Source: Bradyrhizobium algeriense
GTDB taxonomy: Bacteria; Pseudomonadota; Alphaproteobacteria; Rhizobiales; Xanthobacteraceae
Direction of reading: 5' to 3'
Assembly (NCBI RefSeq): GCF_036924595.1
Contig: NZ_JAZHRV010000001.1
Span: forward strand, 4,464,001-4,528,000
Length of the DNA stretch: 64,000 nt
Below are positions 53,758 to 62,827 of the stretch, one piece after another. Below the pieces are notes generated by a model. The model searched no databases. It saw only the letters and a list, made by a program, of their open reading frames with translations, and was not told where the DNA came from. The position numbers and the translations under genes are program-made. Positions within the stretch are counted from its first letter, which is position 1. Each line of letters starts with the position of its first letter.

Positions 53758-55305
53758 CTATTCAGCCGCGCGGGTCATGCTCGGCGGCGGTGCGAACGCC
53801 TCCTCCAGCGCTTCAAATTCGACCGGCAGCATGTCGCACATGACCTGGACATGGGGAATGATGTTGGCGCCGGCGATGAAGCCGAAATCGAGTTGGTCGC
53901 GGTAGCTCTGCACGGTGATGTTGAGCGCGATCCCGTGCGTCGCGATCGATACCGGGAAGATGTGCAGCAATTCCGCGCCCGCTGCATAAAGCGTCTGCCG
54001 CGGCCCCGGTACGTTGGAAACGGTGATGTTGGCCGATGGCGGCAACACGTTCGACAGGTCCGAGCGGCTGTAGAGCAGCGCCATAATCTGCACCAGGATC
54101 GGCGCACCAAGCATCGAGACGTTGGAGACTTGCGGCATGAAGGCCCGCAACGGATGCGACATCTCCTTGGACTTGGTGGATTGCGCGATGATCGCCTCCA
54201 GCCGTTCCTTCGGGTCCTCGATATTGGTGGCGATCGAGCAGATCATGCCGAACACCTGATTATTGGCCTCGGTGTTGCCCTCCTCGCGCAGCGAGATCGG
54301 CACAGCTGCGGTCATCGACTTGGCCGGCAAGGCGCCCCGCTCCAACAGATAGCGGCGGACCACACCCGAAGACAGCGCCAGCACCACATCGTTGAGCTTG
54401 CCGCCGGATTGCTTGGCGACCGCCTTGGCCCGCGACAGCGAGATCGAGGTGCCGGCAAAACTGCGCTCCGACGAAATCGCCTTGTTCAAAATAGTCGACG
54501 GCGAAACCATGCTGGCGATGCTGTCGCGCGACTTCGGATCGGAGATCTTGCCGACCACGTCGGAGACGCTCTTGAGCATCGCCGGAATGCTGCCGGCGAA
54601 TTTCACCGCGCTCTCGATCTGGAACATGGCGTTGTCGAACAGGATCGATCCGAGATCGCTCTTGCCCGAGCGCGGCAGGTCGAGGGTCTTCGGCGTCGAT
54701 GAGCCGTCGAAGGGCTGGCGCCAGAGTTGCTGGTAGGAATCGATCAGGTTGGCGGCGATGTCGCGCGGCTCGTTGCCGCCCTTGGCCTGCGGGATCGGTT
54801 GCTCGACCACGCGCGGCACCGGGGTGACGTCGTAGATCATGTTGGTCAGCGCCGCGCCCGCGCCGCCGTCGATGCAGGCGTGATGCATCTTGGAATAAAG
54901 CCCGATCTCGTTGTCCTTCATGCCCTCGAAGACATAGAACTCCCAGAGCGGCCGGGCGCGGTTGAGCAGCTTGGCATGCATCCAGCCGACGATGCGCTCG
55001 AGCGTCGCGCGGTCATACGGCGCCGGCAGGCTGCCGCGGAAGATGTGACGGTCGATGTCGAACTGGTCGTCCTCGACCCATGACGGATGATCGATGTCGA
55101 GCGGGGCCTTTTCCAGACGGGCTTTGAGGATCGGCGCGATGTGCAGCCGCGAGGCGATCATCGCCTTGAAGTCCTCGAAGAAGTTGCCGTTGTAGTTCTC
55201 CGGCAGGCGGAAGATCGCCATGCTACCGACATGCATCGGCATCTCGGGCGTTTCCAGATACAGAAACGACGCGTCCATCGAAGACAGTTTCTTGGCGTCC
55301 GCCAT
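53758..55305 (-). CDS. Wax ester synthase/diacylglycerol acyltransferase (WS/DGAT)
   Basis: A 515-residue acyltransferase that makes wax esters or triacylglycerol from acyl-CoA. The active-site motif HHACIDG is at 141-147, followed by NDVVLALSSGVVRRYL and the C-terminal ITVSNVPGPRQTLYAAGA. The start MADAKKLSSMDAS has GGGAGGA a few bases upstream. Proteins of this family are bifunctional or specialised, and which product is made cannot be told here. It precedes the epoxide hydrolase by 9 bases. Confidence 0.94.
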   Translation of the reverse strand: MADAKKLSSMDASFLYLETPEMPMHVGSMAIFRLPENYNGNFFEDFKAMIASRLHIAPILKARLEKAPLDIDHPSWVEDDQFDIDRHIFRGSLPAPYDRATLERIVGWMHAKLLNRARPLWEFYVFEGMKDNEIGLYSKMHHACIDGGAGAALTNMIYDVTPVPRVVEQPIPQAKGGNEPRDIAANLIDSYQQLWRQPFDGSSTPKTLDLPRSGKSDLGSILFDNAMFQIESAVKFAGSIPAMLKSVSDVVGKISDPKSRDSIASMVSPSTILNKAISSERSFAGTSISLSRAKAVAKQSGGKLNDVVLALSSGVVRRYLLERGALPAKSMTAAVPISLREEGNTEANNQVFGMICSIATNIEDPKERLEAIIAQSTKSKEMSHPLRAFMPQVSNVSMLGAPILVQIMALLYSRSDLSNVLPPSANITVSNVPGPRQTLYAAGAELLHIFPVSIATHGIALNITVQSYRDQLDFGFIAGANIIPHVQVMCDMLPVEFEALEEAFAPPPSMTRAAE

Positions 55306-55460
55306 ATTTTCCTCCCGCAGTAGAAAACGCGGCGCCTTGGTGGCGCTTCTGGCGTCTCGAATGTCTTTGTTATTGGAGCATATCCGAAAACCTCTCACCA
55401 TCCTGCATCAATTGCCGGGCGGGACCTTTCGGGATCATGCCCTTGGCTCAGGGCGTTGGC

Positions 55461-56261
55461 TCAGGATTGTGCATTTTCAGGTGGGCCGTAGGCAATGGCA
55501 AATGGCCCTGATCGGTCAAAATGCTTAAACTCCCCCTCGGACTGCGCCAGACGGTCGGCCACCGCCCATAATGCTGCGGGGTTGACGCCGAGCCCGATAT
55601 GGCTGGCGAAGTACACCTCGATGTTTTCGGCGGTCTCAGAAGGACGCAGCAGGCTGGTGTGCCAGTTCACGATGCCGTCGGTACGGGAATAGATCGAGGT
55701 CGCCGGCACCGGCAGGTCACCGGCGATCGCCTGGCGGATTTCCAGATTATCGTCGACGGCCTCCCCCGACAGCGCCTCGTAGAGCCGCGTGGCATTGGTC
55801 GCCCTGATGTCATTGGCAAACGGACTGCCGAGCGTGATCACGGCGCGCACCATGTCCGGCATCTGCAGGGCGAGATCGCGCGCATAGACGCCGCCGAGAC
55901 TCCAGCCGATCACGCTGACCTTGCGGCCGGTCTGGTCGTGAATGCGCCGCAGAAGATCGCGCAACGCAACGCGCTTGGAAGCGACGCCGCCGAGATTGCG
56001 GCCCATGTTCCACGCATGGGTGTCGTAGCCGAGTTCTTTCAGGTAGCGCCGCATCGGCGCCATCGACAGATCGCTGGCGAGAAAGCCCGGCAGCGCCAGC
56101 ACCGGATGCCCGTCGCCCTTCGGCGCGCGCAACAATAACGGCGACAGCAAGAGGCTCGAATTCAATTCGAACAGGCCCCTCACCTCGGCCAGCATCAGAA
56201 AGAGGCTCGGCGGCTGTAGCCGTTGCTCGCCCGTCGCTGCGCCGCCTTCCGCGATGGCCAC
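55461..56261 (-). CDS. Alpha/beta hydrolase (lipase-like, paralogue of the gene at 42064)
   Basis: A 266-residue hydrolase with KGDGHPVLALPGFLASDL near residue 48, nucleophile motif GWSLGG (Ser121), SRTDGIV and FASHIGLGVNP with a likely His. GTG 56261 is chosen as start because it lies two bases past the stop of the DUF6489 gene, and the longer frame overlaps that gene. It aligns end to end with the hydrolase at 42064. It may act on storage lipids or polymer. Confidence 0.84.
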   Translation of the reverse strand: MAIAEGGAATGEQRLQPPSLFLMLAEVRGLFELNSSLLLSPLLLRAPKGDGHPVLALPGFLASDLSMAPMRRYLKELGYDTHAWNMGRNLGGVASKRVALRDLLRRIHDQTGRKVSVIGWSLGGVYARDLALQMPDMVRAVITLGSPFANDIRATNATRLYEALSGEAVDDNLEIRQAIAGDLPVPATSIYSRTDGIVNWHTSLLRPSETAENIEVYFASHIGLGVNPAALWAVADRLAQSEGEFKHFDRSGPFAIAYGPPENAQS

Positions 56262-56263
56262 TA

Positions 56264-56515
56264 TTACTTGTCCTTCTTGCCCATGCCGCCGAGGCCGGCC
56301 ATGGTCACGAACATATCCTGGAACCGCTCGGCGATTTTGGGATCGAACGTGAACCAGCTCTGGATCAGCGATTCCGGCGAAACCTTTTCGATATTGGCCA
56401 TCACCTGCTGCTGCATCTTGTCCATCACGGCGTTCTGCATCGGCGAGACGTCGGGCAACCCGAAGAACTGCCTGGCCTCCAGCGGTGTGCAATCGATTTC
56501 GACGTTAACTTTCAT
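56264..56515 (-). CDS. Small DUF6489-like protein
   Basis: An 83-residue soluble protein beginning MKVNVEIDCTPLEARQFFGL, then MQNAVMDKMQQQVMANIEKV, SPESLIQSWFTFDPKIAERF, and a glycine/lysine-rich end. This matches a small conserved alphaproteobacterial family of unknown function. It is directly coupled to the hydrolase downstream, so it may assist it or share its regulation. Confidence 0.8.
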   Translation of the reverse strand: MKVNVEIDCTPLEARQFFGLPDVSPMQNAVMDKMQQQVMANIEKVSPESLIQSWFTFDPKIAERFQDMFVTMAGLGGMGKKDK

Positions 56516-56613
56516 GACCGCTCCTTTTGCTGGCTTGTGACAGTATCGCCACGATGGCCCGCGTCGCGCAAGGACAAGACCTCGCCTCCACCCCCGTCAA
56601 TCGTCCGGTATGG

Positions 56614-57867
56614 TCAACCAAAACGTTCGACGGCAAAAGGCCGGGCGTCGGCAAACGGGGTCTCGCCGGTCATCATTTCGGCCAGCAGGCGGCCGGTTGC
56701 GGGTCCGAGCGTCAGGCCGTGGTGCTGATGGCCGAAGTCGAACCATAGCCCGCCATGGCGGGGGGCCTTGCCGATCACCGGCAACATATCGGGCAAACAG
56801 GGGCGTGCGCCCTTCCACGGCGCGGCGTCAACCGGCTCTCCCAGCGGGAATAGCCCGTGCGCCCGCGGCAGGGCCCGCTCGACCTGGACCGGCGTAGGCG
56901 GCGCATCGCGGTGGGCAAACTCGGCACCGGTGGTCAGGCGAATGCCGCGGTTCATCGGTGCCAGCAGATAGCCGAGATCGGTGTCCAGCACGGGGTGGTT
57001 CAAAACCGCATTGCCGCGCGGCTTGAGGTGCAAATGGTAACCACGCTTGACCTGAAGCGGGATCGAATAGCCAAGCGGCGCAAAAATCTGATCGGACCAC
57101 GGCCCCATCGCCACGACGACGTCGCGCGCGGTGATCGTGCCTTCCAGCGTCGCCACCCGCCACCGTCCGCCGGATTGTTCGAGCGTTCGCGCGTCGCCGA
57201 CAAGGTATCGCCCGCCCTTGCGGCCGAACAGCGCCGAATAGGCTTTGGCCAGGCCGCCGGGATCCGGCACGAAGCCCGGCGCCGGAAAATGGATTGCGCC
57301 GCTGAAATCGCCGGTCAGATGCGGCTCGCGCGCCATAATCGCCGCCGTGTCCAGGATCTCGCCCTCGACCCCATACTGCCTGGCACGCTCCAGATCCCCC
57401 ACCGCGCCCGCAAGCGTCGCCTCGGAGCGAAACAGCTTGATCCAGCCGGTCCGCCGCAATAGCTCCGGCACATTGGCTTCCGCGATCAGCGCTTCATGCT
57501 CGATCAGGCTGCGCTGGATCAGCGGCAGCTCGGCCATCGCACTGTGCAGTGCACGCTCCGGTGATGAGGCGAGGAAATACCGTGTCAGCCACGGCAGGAA
57601 AGCCGGCAAATCCCTGAAGTGGTACCGCACCTGCGGCGCACGCAGGAATGCGTAGCGCAGGATCTGGCCGAGATCACGCGGAAACATGTAAGGAAAGACC
57701 GAGGCGCATTCGATCAATCCGCCATTGCCGTGACTTGTTTCCTCGCCGGCAACCTCGTGCCGGTCGATCAGAACCACGTTCCGGCCGCGCTTCTGCAGGT
57801 GCAAGGCGGCGCTCACGCCGACCATGCCCGCACCCAGGACGAGTACGTCGGCCTTCAGTTCCGCCAT
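56614..57867 (-). CDS. D-amino acid dehydrogenase-like FAD oxidoreductase
   Basis: A 417-residue DadA/DAO-family enzyme. The FAD-binding motif VLVLGAGMVGVSAALHLQKRG is near residue 10 (quoted in part: GAGMVGVSAALHL), then ETSHGNGGLI, and the C-terminal FDFGHQHHGLTLGPATGRLL. It would oxidise a D-amino acid or related amine and pass electrons to the respiratory chain. It faces the peptide transporter genes across a 197-base gap, which suggests use of imported peptides or D-amino acids. Confidence 0.88.
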   Translation of the reverse strand: MAELKADVLVLGAGMVGVSAALHLQKRGRNVVLIDRHEVAGEETSHGNGGLIECASVFPYMFPRDLGQILRYAFLRAPQVRYHFRDLPAFLPWLTRYFLASSPERALHSAMAELPLIQRSLIEHEALIAEANVPELLRRTGWIKLFRSEATLAGAVGDLERARQYGVEGEILDTAAIMAREPHLTGDFSGAIHFPAPGFVPDPGGLAKAYSALFGRKGGRYLVGDARTLEQSGGRWRVATLEGTITARDVVVAMGPWSDQIFAPLGYSIPLQVKRGYHLHLKPRGNAVLNHPVLDTDLGYLLAPMNRGIRLTTGAEFAHRDAPPTPVQVERALPRAHGLFPLGEPVDAAPWKGARPCLPDMLPVIGKAPRHGGLWFDFGHQHHGLTLGPATGRLLAEMMTGETPFADARPFAVERFG

Positions 57868-58064
57868 CAGGCACTCCGAAAGTTCAATGTAACGTGCTTG
57901 CGCGCACGGCTTATGGTGAAACTAGTCAATACTGCACCGCCGCGCAAACCGGCACGCGGTGCGGGATAATGATGCTTGCGCGGTGGCTGGACTCTGGCAA
58001 CATGGCTCGGCAATATCCGCCGCCAGTCGCGGAAATGGCTGATCAAAGCGGGGAAATCGAACAG

Positions 58065-59660
58065 ATGTCGGTACGTCGGAGTTTGTTTGCAGCGGCCACG
58101 GCTTCAATCATCGCGCTCACAATGGCGCCGGCATCGGCCCAGACCCTGCGCTACGCCAACCAGGGCGACCTCAAATCGCTCGACCCCTACACGCTGAACG
58201 AGAGCACGACCCACGCCCATCTCGGACACGTGTTCGAAGGCCTGGTGGCTCGCGACAGGGATTTGAAAATCATCCCCGCTTTGGCGGAGAGCTGGGAAAC
58301 GCCGGAGCCGACCCGCTGGCGGTTCCATTTGCGCAAGGGCGTAAAATTCCAGAACGGCGATCCCTTCACCGCCGATGATGTGGTTTTCTCGGCGGATCGC
58401 GTCCGCAAAAAGGGCTCGAACCTGCAGACCCGCATTCCCACCGACGCCAAGGTCGTCAAGGTCGACGACTACACGGTGGACTTCGTCCTGACCTCGCCAA
58501 ATCCCATTCTCAACTCGCAATGGGATACCTGGTACATCATGAGCAAGAAATGGGCCGAGGCGAACAATTCGGTCGACCCGACGCCGGCCGCGGCAACGAC
58601 GCCGAGCTTTGCCTCGCTCAACGCCAACGGCACCGGCGCCTTCACCGTCGAGAGCCATCAGCCCGGCGTCAAGACCGTGTACAAGGCCAATCCGAACTGG
58701 TGGCGCAAGCCCGAACATAACCTCAAGGAAATCATCTTCACCCCGATCGGCTCGGACGCCACGCGCGTCGCCGCTCTGCTCTCGGGCGAAGTCGATGTCA
58801 TCGAGCCGGTTCCGATCCAGGATATCACGCGCGTCGATTCCAGCGCCAACGCCCAGGTGCTGAAGGGACCGGAACTTCGCACCATCTTCCTCGGCATGGA
58901 TCAGACGCGCGACGAGCTGCTCTATTCCAACGTCAAGGGCAAGAACCCGTTCAAGGACGTCAAGGTGCGTGAGGCCTTCTTCAAGGCCGTCGATATCGAA
59001 CTGATCAAGACCCGCGTCATGCGCGGCCTGTCGACACCCTCGGCGCTGATGATCGCGCCGCAATTGTTCAAGCTGTCCGGTGACTTCACGCGACCGAAAC
59101 TTGATCCCGACGGCGCCAAGAAGCTTCTGACCGAAGCTGGTTATCCCGATGGCTTCGAAGTCACGATGGACTGCCCGAATGACCGCTACGTCAACGACGC
59201 CGCGATCTGTCAGGCGGTCGTCGGCATGCTGGCCCGCATCGGCGTCAAGGTAACTCTGCTGGCACAGCCCAAGGCGCAGTATTTCGCCAAGGTGCTGAAG
59301 CCCGGCGGCTACCAGACCTCGTTCTACCTGCTCGGCTGGACACCCGGCACGCTCGACTCACACAACGTCTTGTTCGACATCATGGGCTGCCGTGACGATC
59401 CGAAATCCAGCCGCGGCGAGGCCAACCTCGGCGGCTACTGCAACAAGAAGCTCGACGAACTCACCGACAAGGTGCTCCAGGAGTCCGACATGACCAAACG
59501 CGATCTCCTGATCAAGCAAGCGTACGAAATCGGCGCCAAGGACTTTGGATATATCCCGCTGCACCAGCAGGCGCTGGCGTGGGGCGTATCGAAGAAAGTG
59601 AAGCTGAGCCAGCGCGCCGACAACCAGGTCCTGCTCTACTGGGCGACCAAACAGGACTAG
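58065..59660 (+). CDS. Peptide-type ABC transporter substrate-binding protein
   Basis: A 531-residue periplasmic binding protein (SBP family 5). The N-terminus MSVRRSLFAAATASIIALTM with ASA cleavage is a signal peptide. TLRYANQGDLKSLDPYTLNE, HLRKGVKFQNGDPFTADDVVF in part, and the late LGWTPGTLDSHN are typical. It binds oligopeptides or similar ligands for the permeases encoded downstream. The start is set by the signal peptide; an ATG at 58034 adds ten residues. Confidence 0.93.
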   Translation: MSVRRSLFAAATASIIALTMAPASAQTLRYANQGDLKSLDPYTLNESTTHAHLGHVFEGLVARDRDLKIIPALAESWETPEPTRWRFHLRKGVKFQNGDPFTADDVVFSADRVRKKGSNLQTRIPTDAKVVKVDDYTVDFVLTSPNPILNSQWDTWYIMSKKWAEANNSVDPTPAAATTPSFASLNANGTGAFTVESHQPGVKTVYKANPNWWRKPEHNLKEIIFTPIGSDATRVAALLSGEVDVIEPVPIQDITRVDSSANAQVLKGPELRTIFLGMDQTRDELLYSNVKGKNPFKDVKVREAFFKAVDIELIKTRVMRGLSTPSALMIAPQLFKLSGDFTRPKLDPDGAKKLLTEAGYPDGFEVTMDCPNDRYVNDAAICQAVVGMLARIGVKVTLLAQPKAQYFAKVLKPGGYQTSFYLLGWTPGTLDSHNVLFDIMGCRDDPKSSRGEANLGGYCNKKLDELTDKVLQESDMTKRDLLIKQAYEIGAKDFGYIPLHQQALAWGVSKKVKLSQRADNQVLLYWATKQD

Positions 59661-59677
59661 CCAGGCGTCAACAACAG

Positions 59678-59713
59678 GTCCCGGCGGCTTGGCGGCTTCC
59701 GGGACTTTCTTTT
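59678..59713 (+). terminator. Terminator or attenuator between binding-protein and permease genes
   Basis: A 7-bp stem (gtcccgg and ccgggac) is followed at once by tttctttt, 18 bases past the binding-protein stop. It should reduce transcription into the permease genes so that the binding protein is made in excess. Confidence 0.75.
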
Positions 59714-59745
59714 CGAGGCGACCGCGACGTCCGCCGCCGCATCTA

Positions 59746-59794
59746 GAGCATGATCCGGAAAAGTGGGTACCGGTTTTCCGAAAAGATCATGCTC
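59746..59794. repeat. 49-base palindromic repeat (gagcatgatc type)
   Basis: An imperfect palindrome with gagcatgatc at one end and gatcatgctc at the other, and gtgggtaccggttttccg inside. Repeats of this type are common between genes in Rhizobiales. It lies between the terminator and the first permease gene. Confidence 0.78.
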
Positions 59795-59866
59795 AGACAA
59801 TAAGATGATCGACGAGCATGATTCAACTCAGTTGAAGCATGCGTTAGAGAGCAGTGAAAGGAATCC

Positions 59867-60847
59867 ATGCTCGCTTTCACTCTTCGCCGTGCTATCCAGG
59901 CCATCGGCGTCATGATCGCGGTCGGCGTCATCGCGTTCTCGATGTTCCGCTTTGCCGGCGACCCGGTCAACCAGATCGTCTCATTGGATACGCCGGCGGC
60001 TGAGCGCGAGGCGGTGCGCAAGTCGCTCGGCCTCGACGATCCCGTGCCGGTGCAGTTCGCCCGCTACTTCGCCAATGCCGCGCAATTCAAGTTCGGCGTC
60101 TCCTACCAATTCCGCCAGCCGGTTTCGAACCTGCTGATGGAGCGGATGCCGGCGACGCTGGAACTGGCCGCCTGCGCCACCGTTTTCGCCATGGTGTTCG
60201 GGATCCTGATGGGGGTCTATTCGGCGCTGCGGCGTGACACCATTCTCACAAAATTTTTCCAGGCGGTGTCGCTGATCGGAATCTCGCTGCCGACCTTCCT
60301 GATCGGCATTCTCCTGATCTATCTGTTCTCGGTGACGCTGGGCTGGCTGCCCTCGTTCGGGCGCGGCGACGTGGTGCGGATCGGCTGGTGGACGACAGGC
60401 CTGCTGACCTTTTCCGGCCTCAAGGCGCTGATCATGCCATCGGTTACGCTGGGGCTGTTCCAGATGACCCTGATCATGCGGCTGGTGCGCGCCGAAATGC
60501 TCGAGGTGCTCCGCACCGATTACATCCGCTTCGCCCGCGCCCGCGGCCTGACGACACGCGCCATCCATTTCGGCCACGCGCTGAAGAACACGCTGGTTCC
60601 CGTCATCACCGTGGCAGGGCTGCAGTTTGGCTCGGTAATTGCATTTGCCATCATCACCGAAACCGTCTTCCAGTGGCCGGGTATGGGATTGTTGTTCGTG
60701 CAGGCCGTGCAAAACGTCGATATCCCGATTATGGCCGCTTATCTGCTGATGGTGTCGCTGATCTTCGTCACTATCAATCTGGTGGTCGACATCCTCTACA
60801 CCATCGTCGATCCGCGCCTGCGCTCGACCATCAGCCGTCCGGCCTAA
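59867..60847 (+). CDS. Peptide-type ABC transporter permease (DppB-like)
   Basis: A 326-residue inner-membrane permease. It has six hydrophobic segments, and the EAA loop region ARARGLTTRAIHFGHALKNT, typical of DppB/OppB. AAGGA lies five bases upstream. It is followed 13 bases later by the second permease gene. Confidence 0.92.
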   Translation: MLAFTLRRAIQAIGVMIAVGVIAFSMFRFAGDPVNQIVSLDTPAAEREAVRKSLGLDDPVPVQFARYFANAAQFKFGVSYQFRQPVSNLLMERMPATLELAACATVFAMVFGILMGVYSALRRDTILTKFFQAVSLIGISLPTFLIGILLIYLFSVTLGWLPSFGRGDVVRIGWWTTGLLTFSGLKALIMPSVTLGLFQMTLIMRLVRAEMLEVLRTDYIRFARARGLTTRAIHFGHALKNTLVPVITVAGLQFGSVIAFAIITETVFQWPGMGLLFVQAVQNVDIPIMAAYLLMVSLIFVTINLVVDILYTIVDPRLRSTISRPA

Positions 60848-60860
60848 AGCGAGACATAAG

Positions 60861-61832
60861 ATGTCCGATGCCGTAGTGCCCCACCGAGTAGAGCCGAGCG
60901 CGCAGCGGACGCGCGCCGGCACGGGCTGGATCAAGCGCGCGCTCGACAGCGATATTTTCTATTCGTTCCGCCGCTCGCGAATGACCATGGTGGCGGCCGC
61001 CGTCACCGTCCTGTTCTTTCTGCTGGCGCTCTTCGCATCGCAGCTCGCGGTGCAGAACCCCTTCGATCCGGCCCAGCTTCAATTGATGAATTCGCGCATC
61101 TCGCCGCTGTGGACCGCCGATGGCCAGAGCCCGTTCCTGCTCGGCACCGACGAACAGGGCCGCGACGTATTTTCAGCCATTCTCTACGGGTTGCGGATCT
61201 CGCTCGTGGTCGGCGTGCTCGGCGTCATCTTTGCCGGGACGCTCGGCATCACGCTTGGCCTGATCGCGGGCTATGTCGGCGGCGCGGTCGACGGCTTGAT
61301 CATGCGCATCGCCGACGTGCAGCTCACCTTCCCCGCGATCCTGATCGCGCTACTCGTCAACGGCGTCGCCAAGTCCGTATTCGGCAACCGGCTGGACGCC
61401 ATGAGTACGCTGGCGGTGCTGGTGGTCGCGATCGGCTTAAGTTTCTGGGTCCAGTATGCCCGCACCGTGCGCGGCTCGGTCATGGTCGAGAAGAGCAAGG
61501 ATTACGTCGCGGCAGCCCAACTGATCGGCCTGCCCGCGCCCAAGATCATGCTGCGGCATGTGCTGCCCAACACGATGGGCCCCATCCTTGTCATCGCCAC
61601 CATCAACCTCGCGCTCGCCGTCATCACCGAGGCGACGCTGTCGTTCCTGGGCGCCGGCATGCCCGACACCATGCCCTCGCTCGGCACCCTGATCCGGATC
61701 GGCAACAACTATCTGTTCGCCGGCGAATGGTGGATCGTCGCCTTCCCCGGCATAGCGCTGGCGGGACTGATCCTCTCCATCAACCTGCTCGGCGACTGGC
61801 TGCGCGACGCGCTCAATCCAAAGCTCCGATGA
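60861..61832 (+). CDS. Peptide-type ABC transporter permease (DppC-like)
   Basis: A 323-residue inner-membrane permease with an N-terminal segment (VAAAVTVLFFLLALFASQLA) and the EAA region AAQLIGLPAPKIMLRHVLPN. LLGTDEQGRDVFSAILYG is a DppC/OppC hallmark. Its stop overlaps the next start by four bases (atga). Confidence 0.92.
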   Translation: MSDAVVPHRVEPSAQRTRAGTGWIKRALDSDIFYSFRRSRMTMVAAAVTVLFFLLALFASQLAVQNPFDPAQLQLMNSRISPLWTADGQSPFLLGTDEQGRDVFSAILYGLRISLVVGVLGVIFAGTLGITLGLIAGYVGGAVDGLIMRIADVQLTFPAILIALLVNGVAKSVFGNRLDAMSTLAVLVVAIGLSFWVQYARTVRGSVMVEKSKDYVAAAQLIGLPAPKIMLRHVLPNTMGPILVIATINLALAVITEATLSFLGAGMPDTMPSLGTLIRIGNNYLFAGEWWIVAFPGIALAGLILSINLLGDWLRDALNPKLR

Positions 61833-62827
61833 CCGTTCCTGTCCTTTCCGTGCGTAACCTCGAGGTGGAATTCCTCACCCGCCGCAGCACACTGCGCGCG
61901 ATCAACGGGGTGTCGTTCGACATCGCCAAGGGCGAAGTGCTCGGCGTGGTCGGCGAGTCCGGCGCCGGCAAATCGGTCACGGGCCTCGCCGTGATCGGGC
62001 TGATCGATCCGCCCGGCCGCATCGCGGGCGGCGAGATCTACCTGTCGGGAATGCGGATCGACCATCTGCCGCCGGAAGAAATCCGCCGCATCCGGGGCAA
62101 GCGGATCGGGATGATTTTCCAGGATCCGCTGACCAGCCTCAATCCGCTGTACCGGATCGGCGACCAGATCGTCGAGACGATCCGGACCCACCTGAATCTG
62201 TCGGAGACCGCGGCGCGCAAGCGCGCTATCGATCTGTTGGCCGAAGTCGGTATCCCCGCGCCGGAGAAACGCATCGACGCCTATCCGCACGAATTCTCTG
62301 GCGGCATGCGCCAGCGCGTCGTGATCGCGCTTGCGATCTGCGCCGAACCCGAACTGATCATCGCCGACGAGCCGACCACCGCGCTCGACGTATCCGTGCA
62401 GGCGCAGATCATTTCGCTAATCAAGCGGCTGGGGCGCGATCACGGCACGGCGGTGATGCTGGTGACCCACGACATGGGCGTGATCGCCGAGACCTCTGAC
62501 CGCGTCGCGGTGATGTATTCGGGGCGGATCGCCGAAATCGGCCCGGTGCAGGACGTGGTGCAGAACCCGCTGCACCCCTACGCCAAGGGATTGATGGGCG
62601 CGATCCCGACGCTGGCCGGCGAGGACAAGCGACTGGTGCAAATTCCCGGCTCGATGCCGCGGCTGTCGGCGATCCCGCCCGGCTGCTCGTTCAATCCGCG
62701 CTGCGCCTTTGCGTTCGACCGTTGCCGCGTCGAACGGCCGGAACCGCTGAAGCACGGCTCGCATGCGGTGGCCTGCCATCTCTTCGATACCGCGCCAGGC
62801 GAAACCGCGAAGGAGACCGCGGCATGA
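61829..62827 (+). CDS. Peptide-type ABC transporter ATP-binding protein (DppD-like)
   Basis: A 332-residue ATPase with Walker A GESGAGKS at 42-49, the signature FSGGMRQR, Walker [14 protein letters not shown], and the C-terminal oligopeptide-transporter Cys motif [15 protein letters not shown], which may bind iron-sulfur or zinc. Both ends overlap neighbours by four bases. Confidence 0.93.
   Translation: MTVPVLSVRNLEVEFLTRRSTLRAINGVSFDIAKGEVLGVVGESGAGKSVTGLAVIGLIDPPGRIAGGEIYLSGMRIDHLPPEEIRRIRGKRIGMIFQDPLTSLNPLYRIGDQIVETIRTHLNLSETAARKRAIDLLAEVGIPAPEKRIDAYPHEFSGGMRQRVVIALAICAEPELIIADEPTTALDVSVQAQIISLIKRLGRDHGTAVMLVTHDMGVIAETSDRVAVMYSGRIAEIGPVQDVVQNPLHPYAKGLMGAIPTLAGEDKRLVQIPGSMPRLSAIPPGCSFNPRCAFAFDRCRVERPEPLKHGSHAVACHLFDTAPGETAKETAA

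Noticed and set aside
57648-58064. Upstream extension of the peptide-binding protein
   Set aside because: The frame overlaps the divergent oxidoreductase gene, and the signal peptide begins at 58065.
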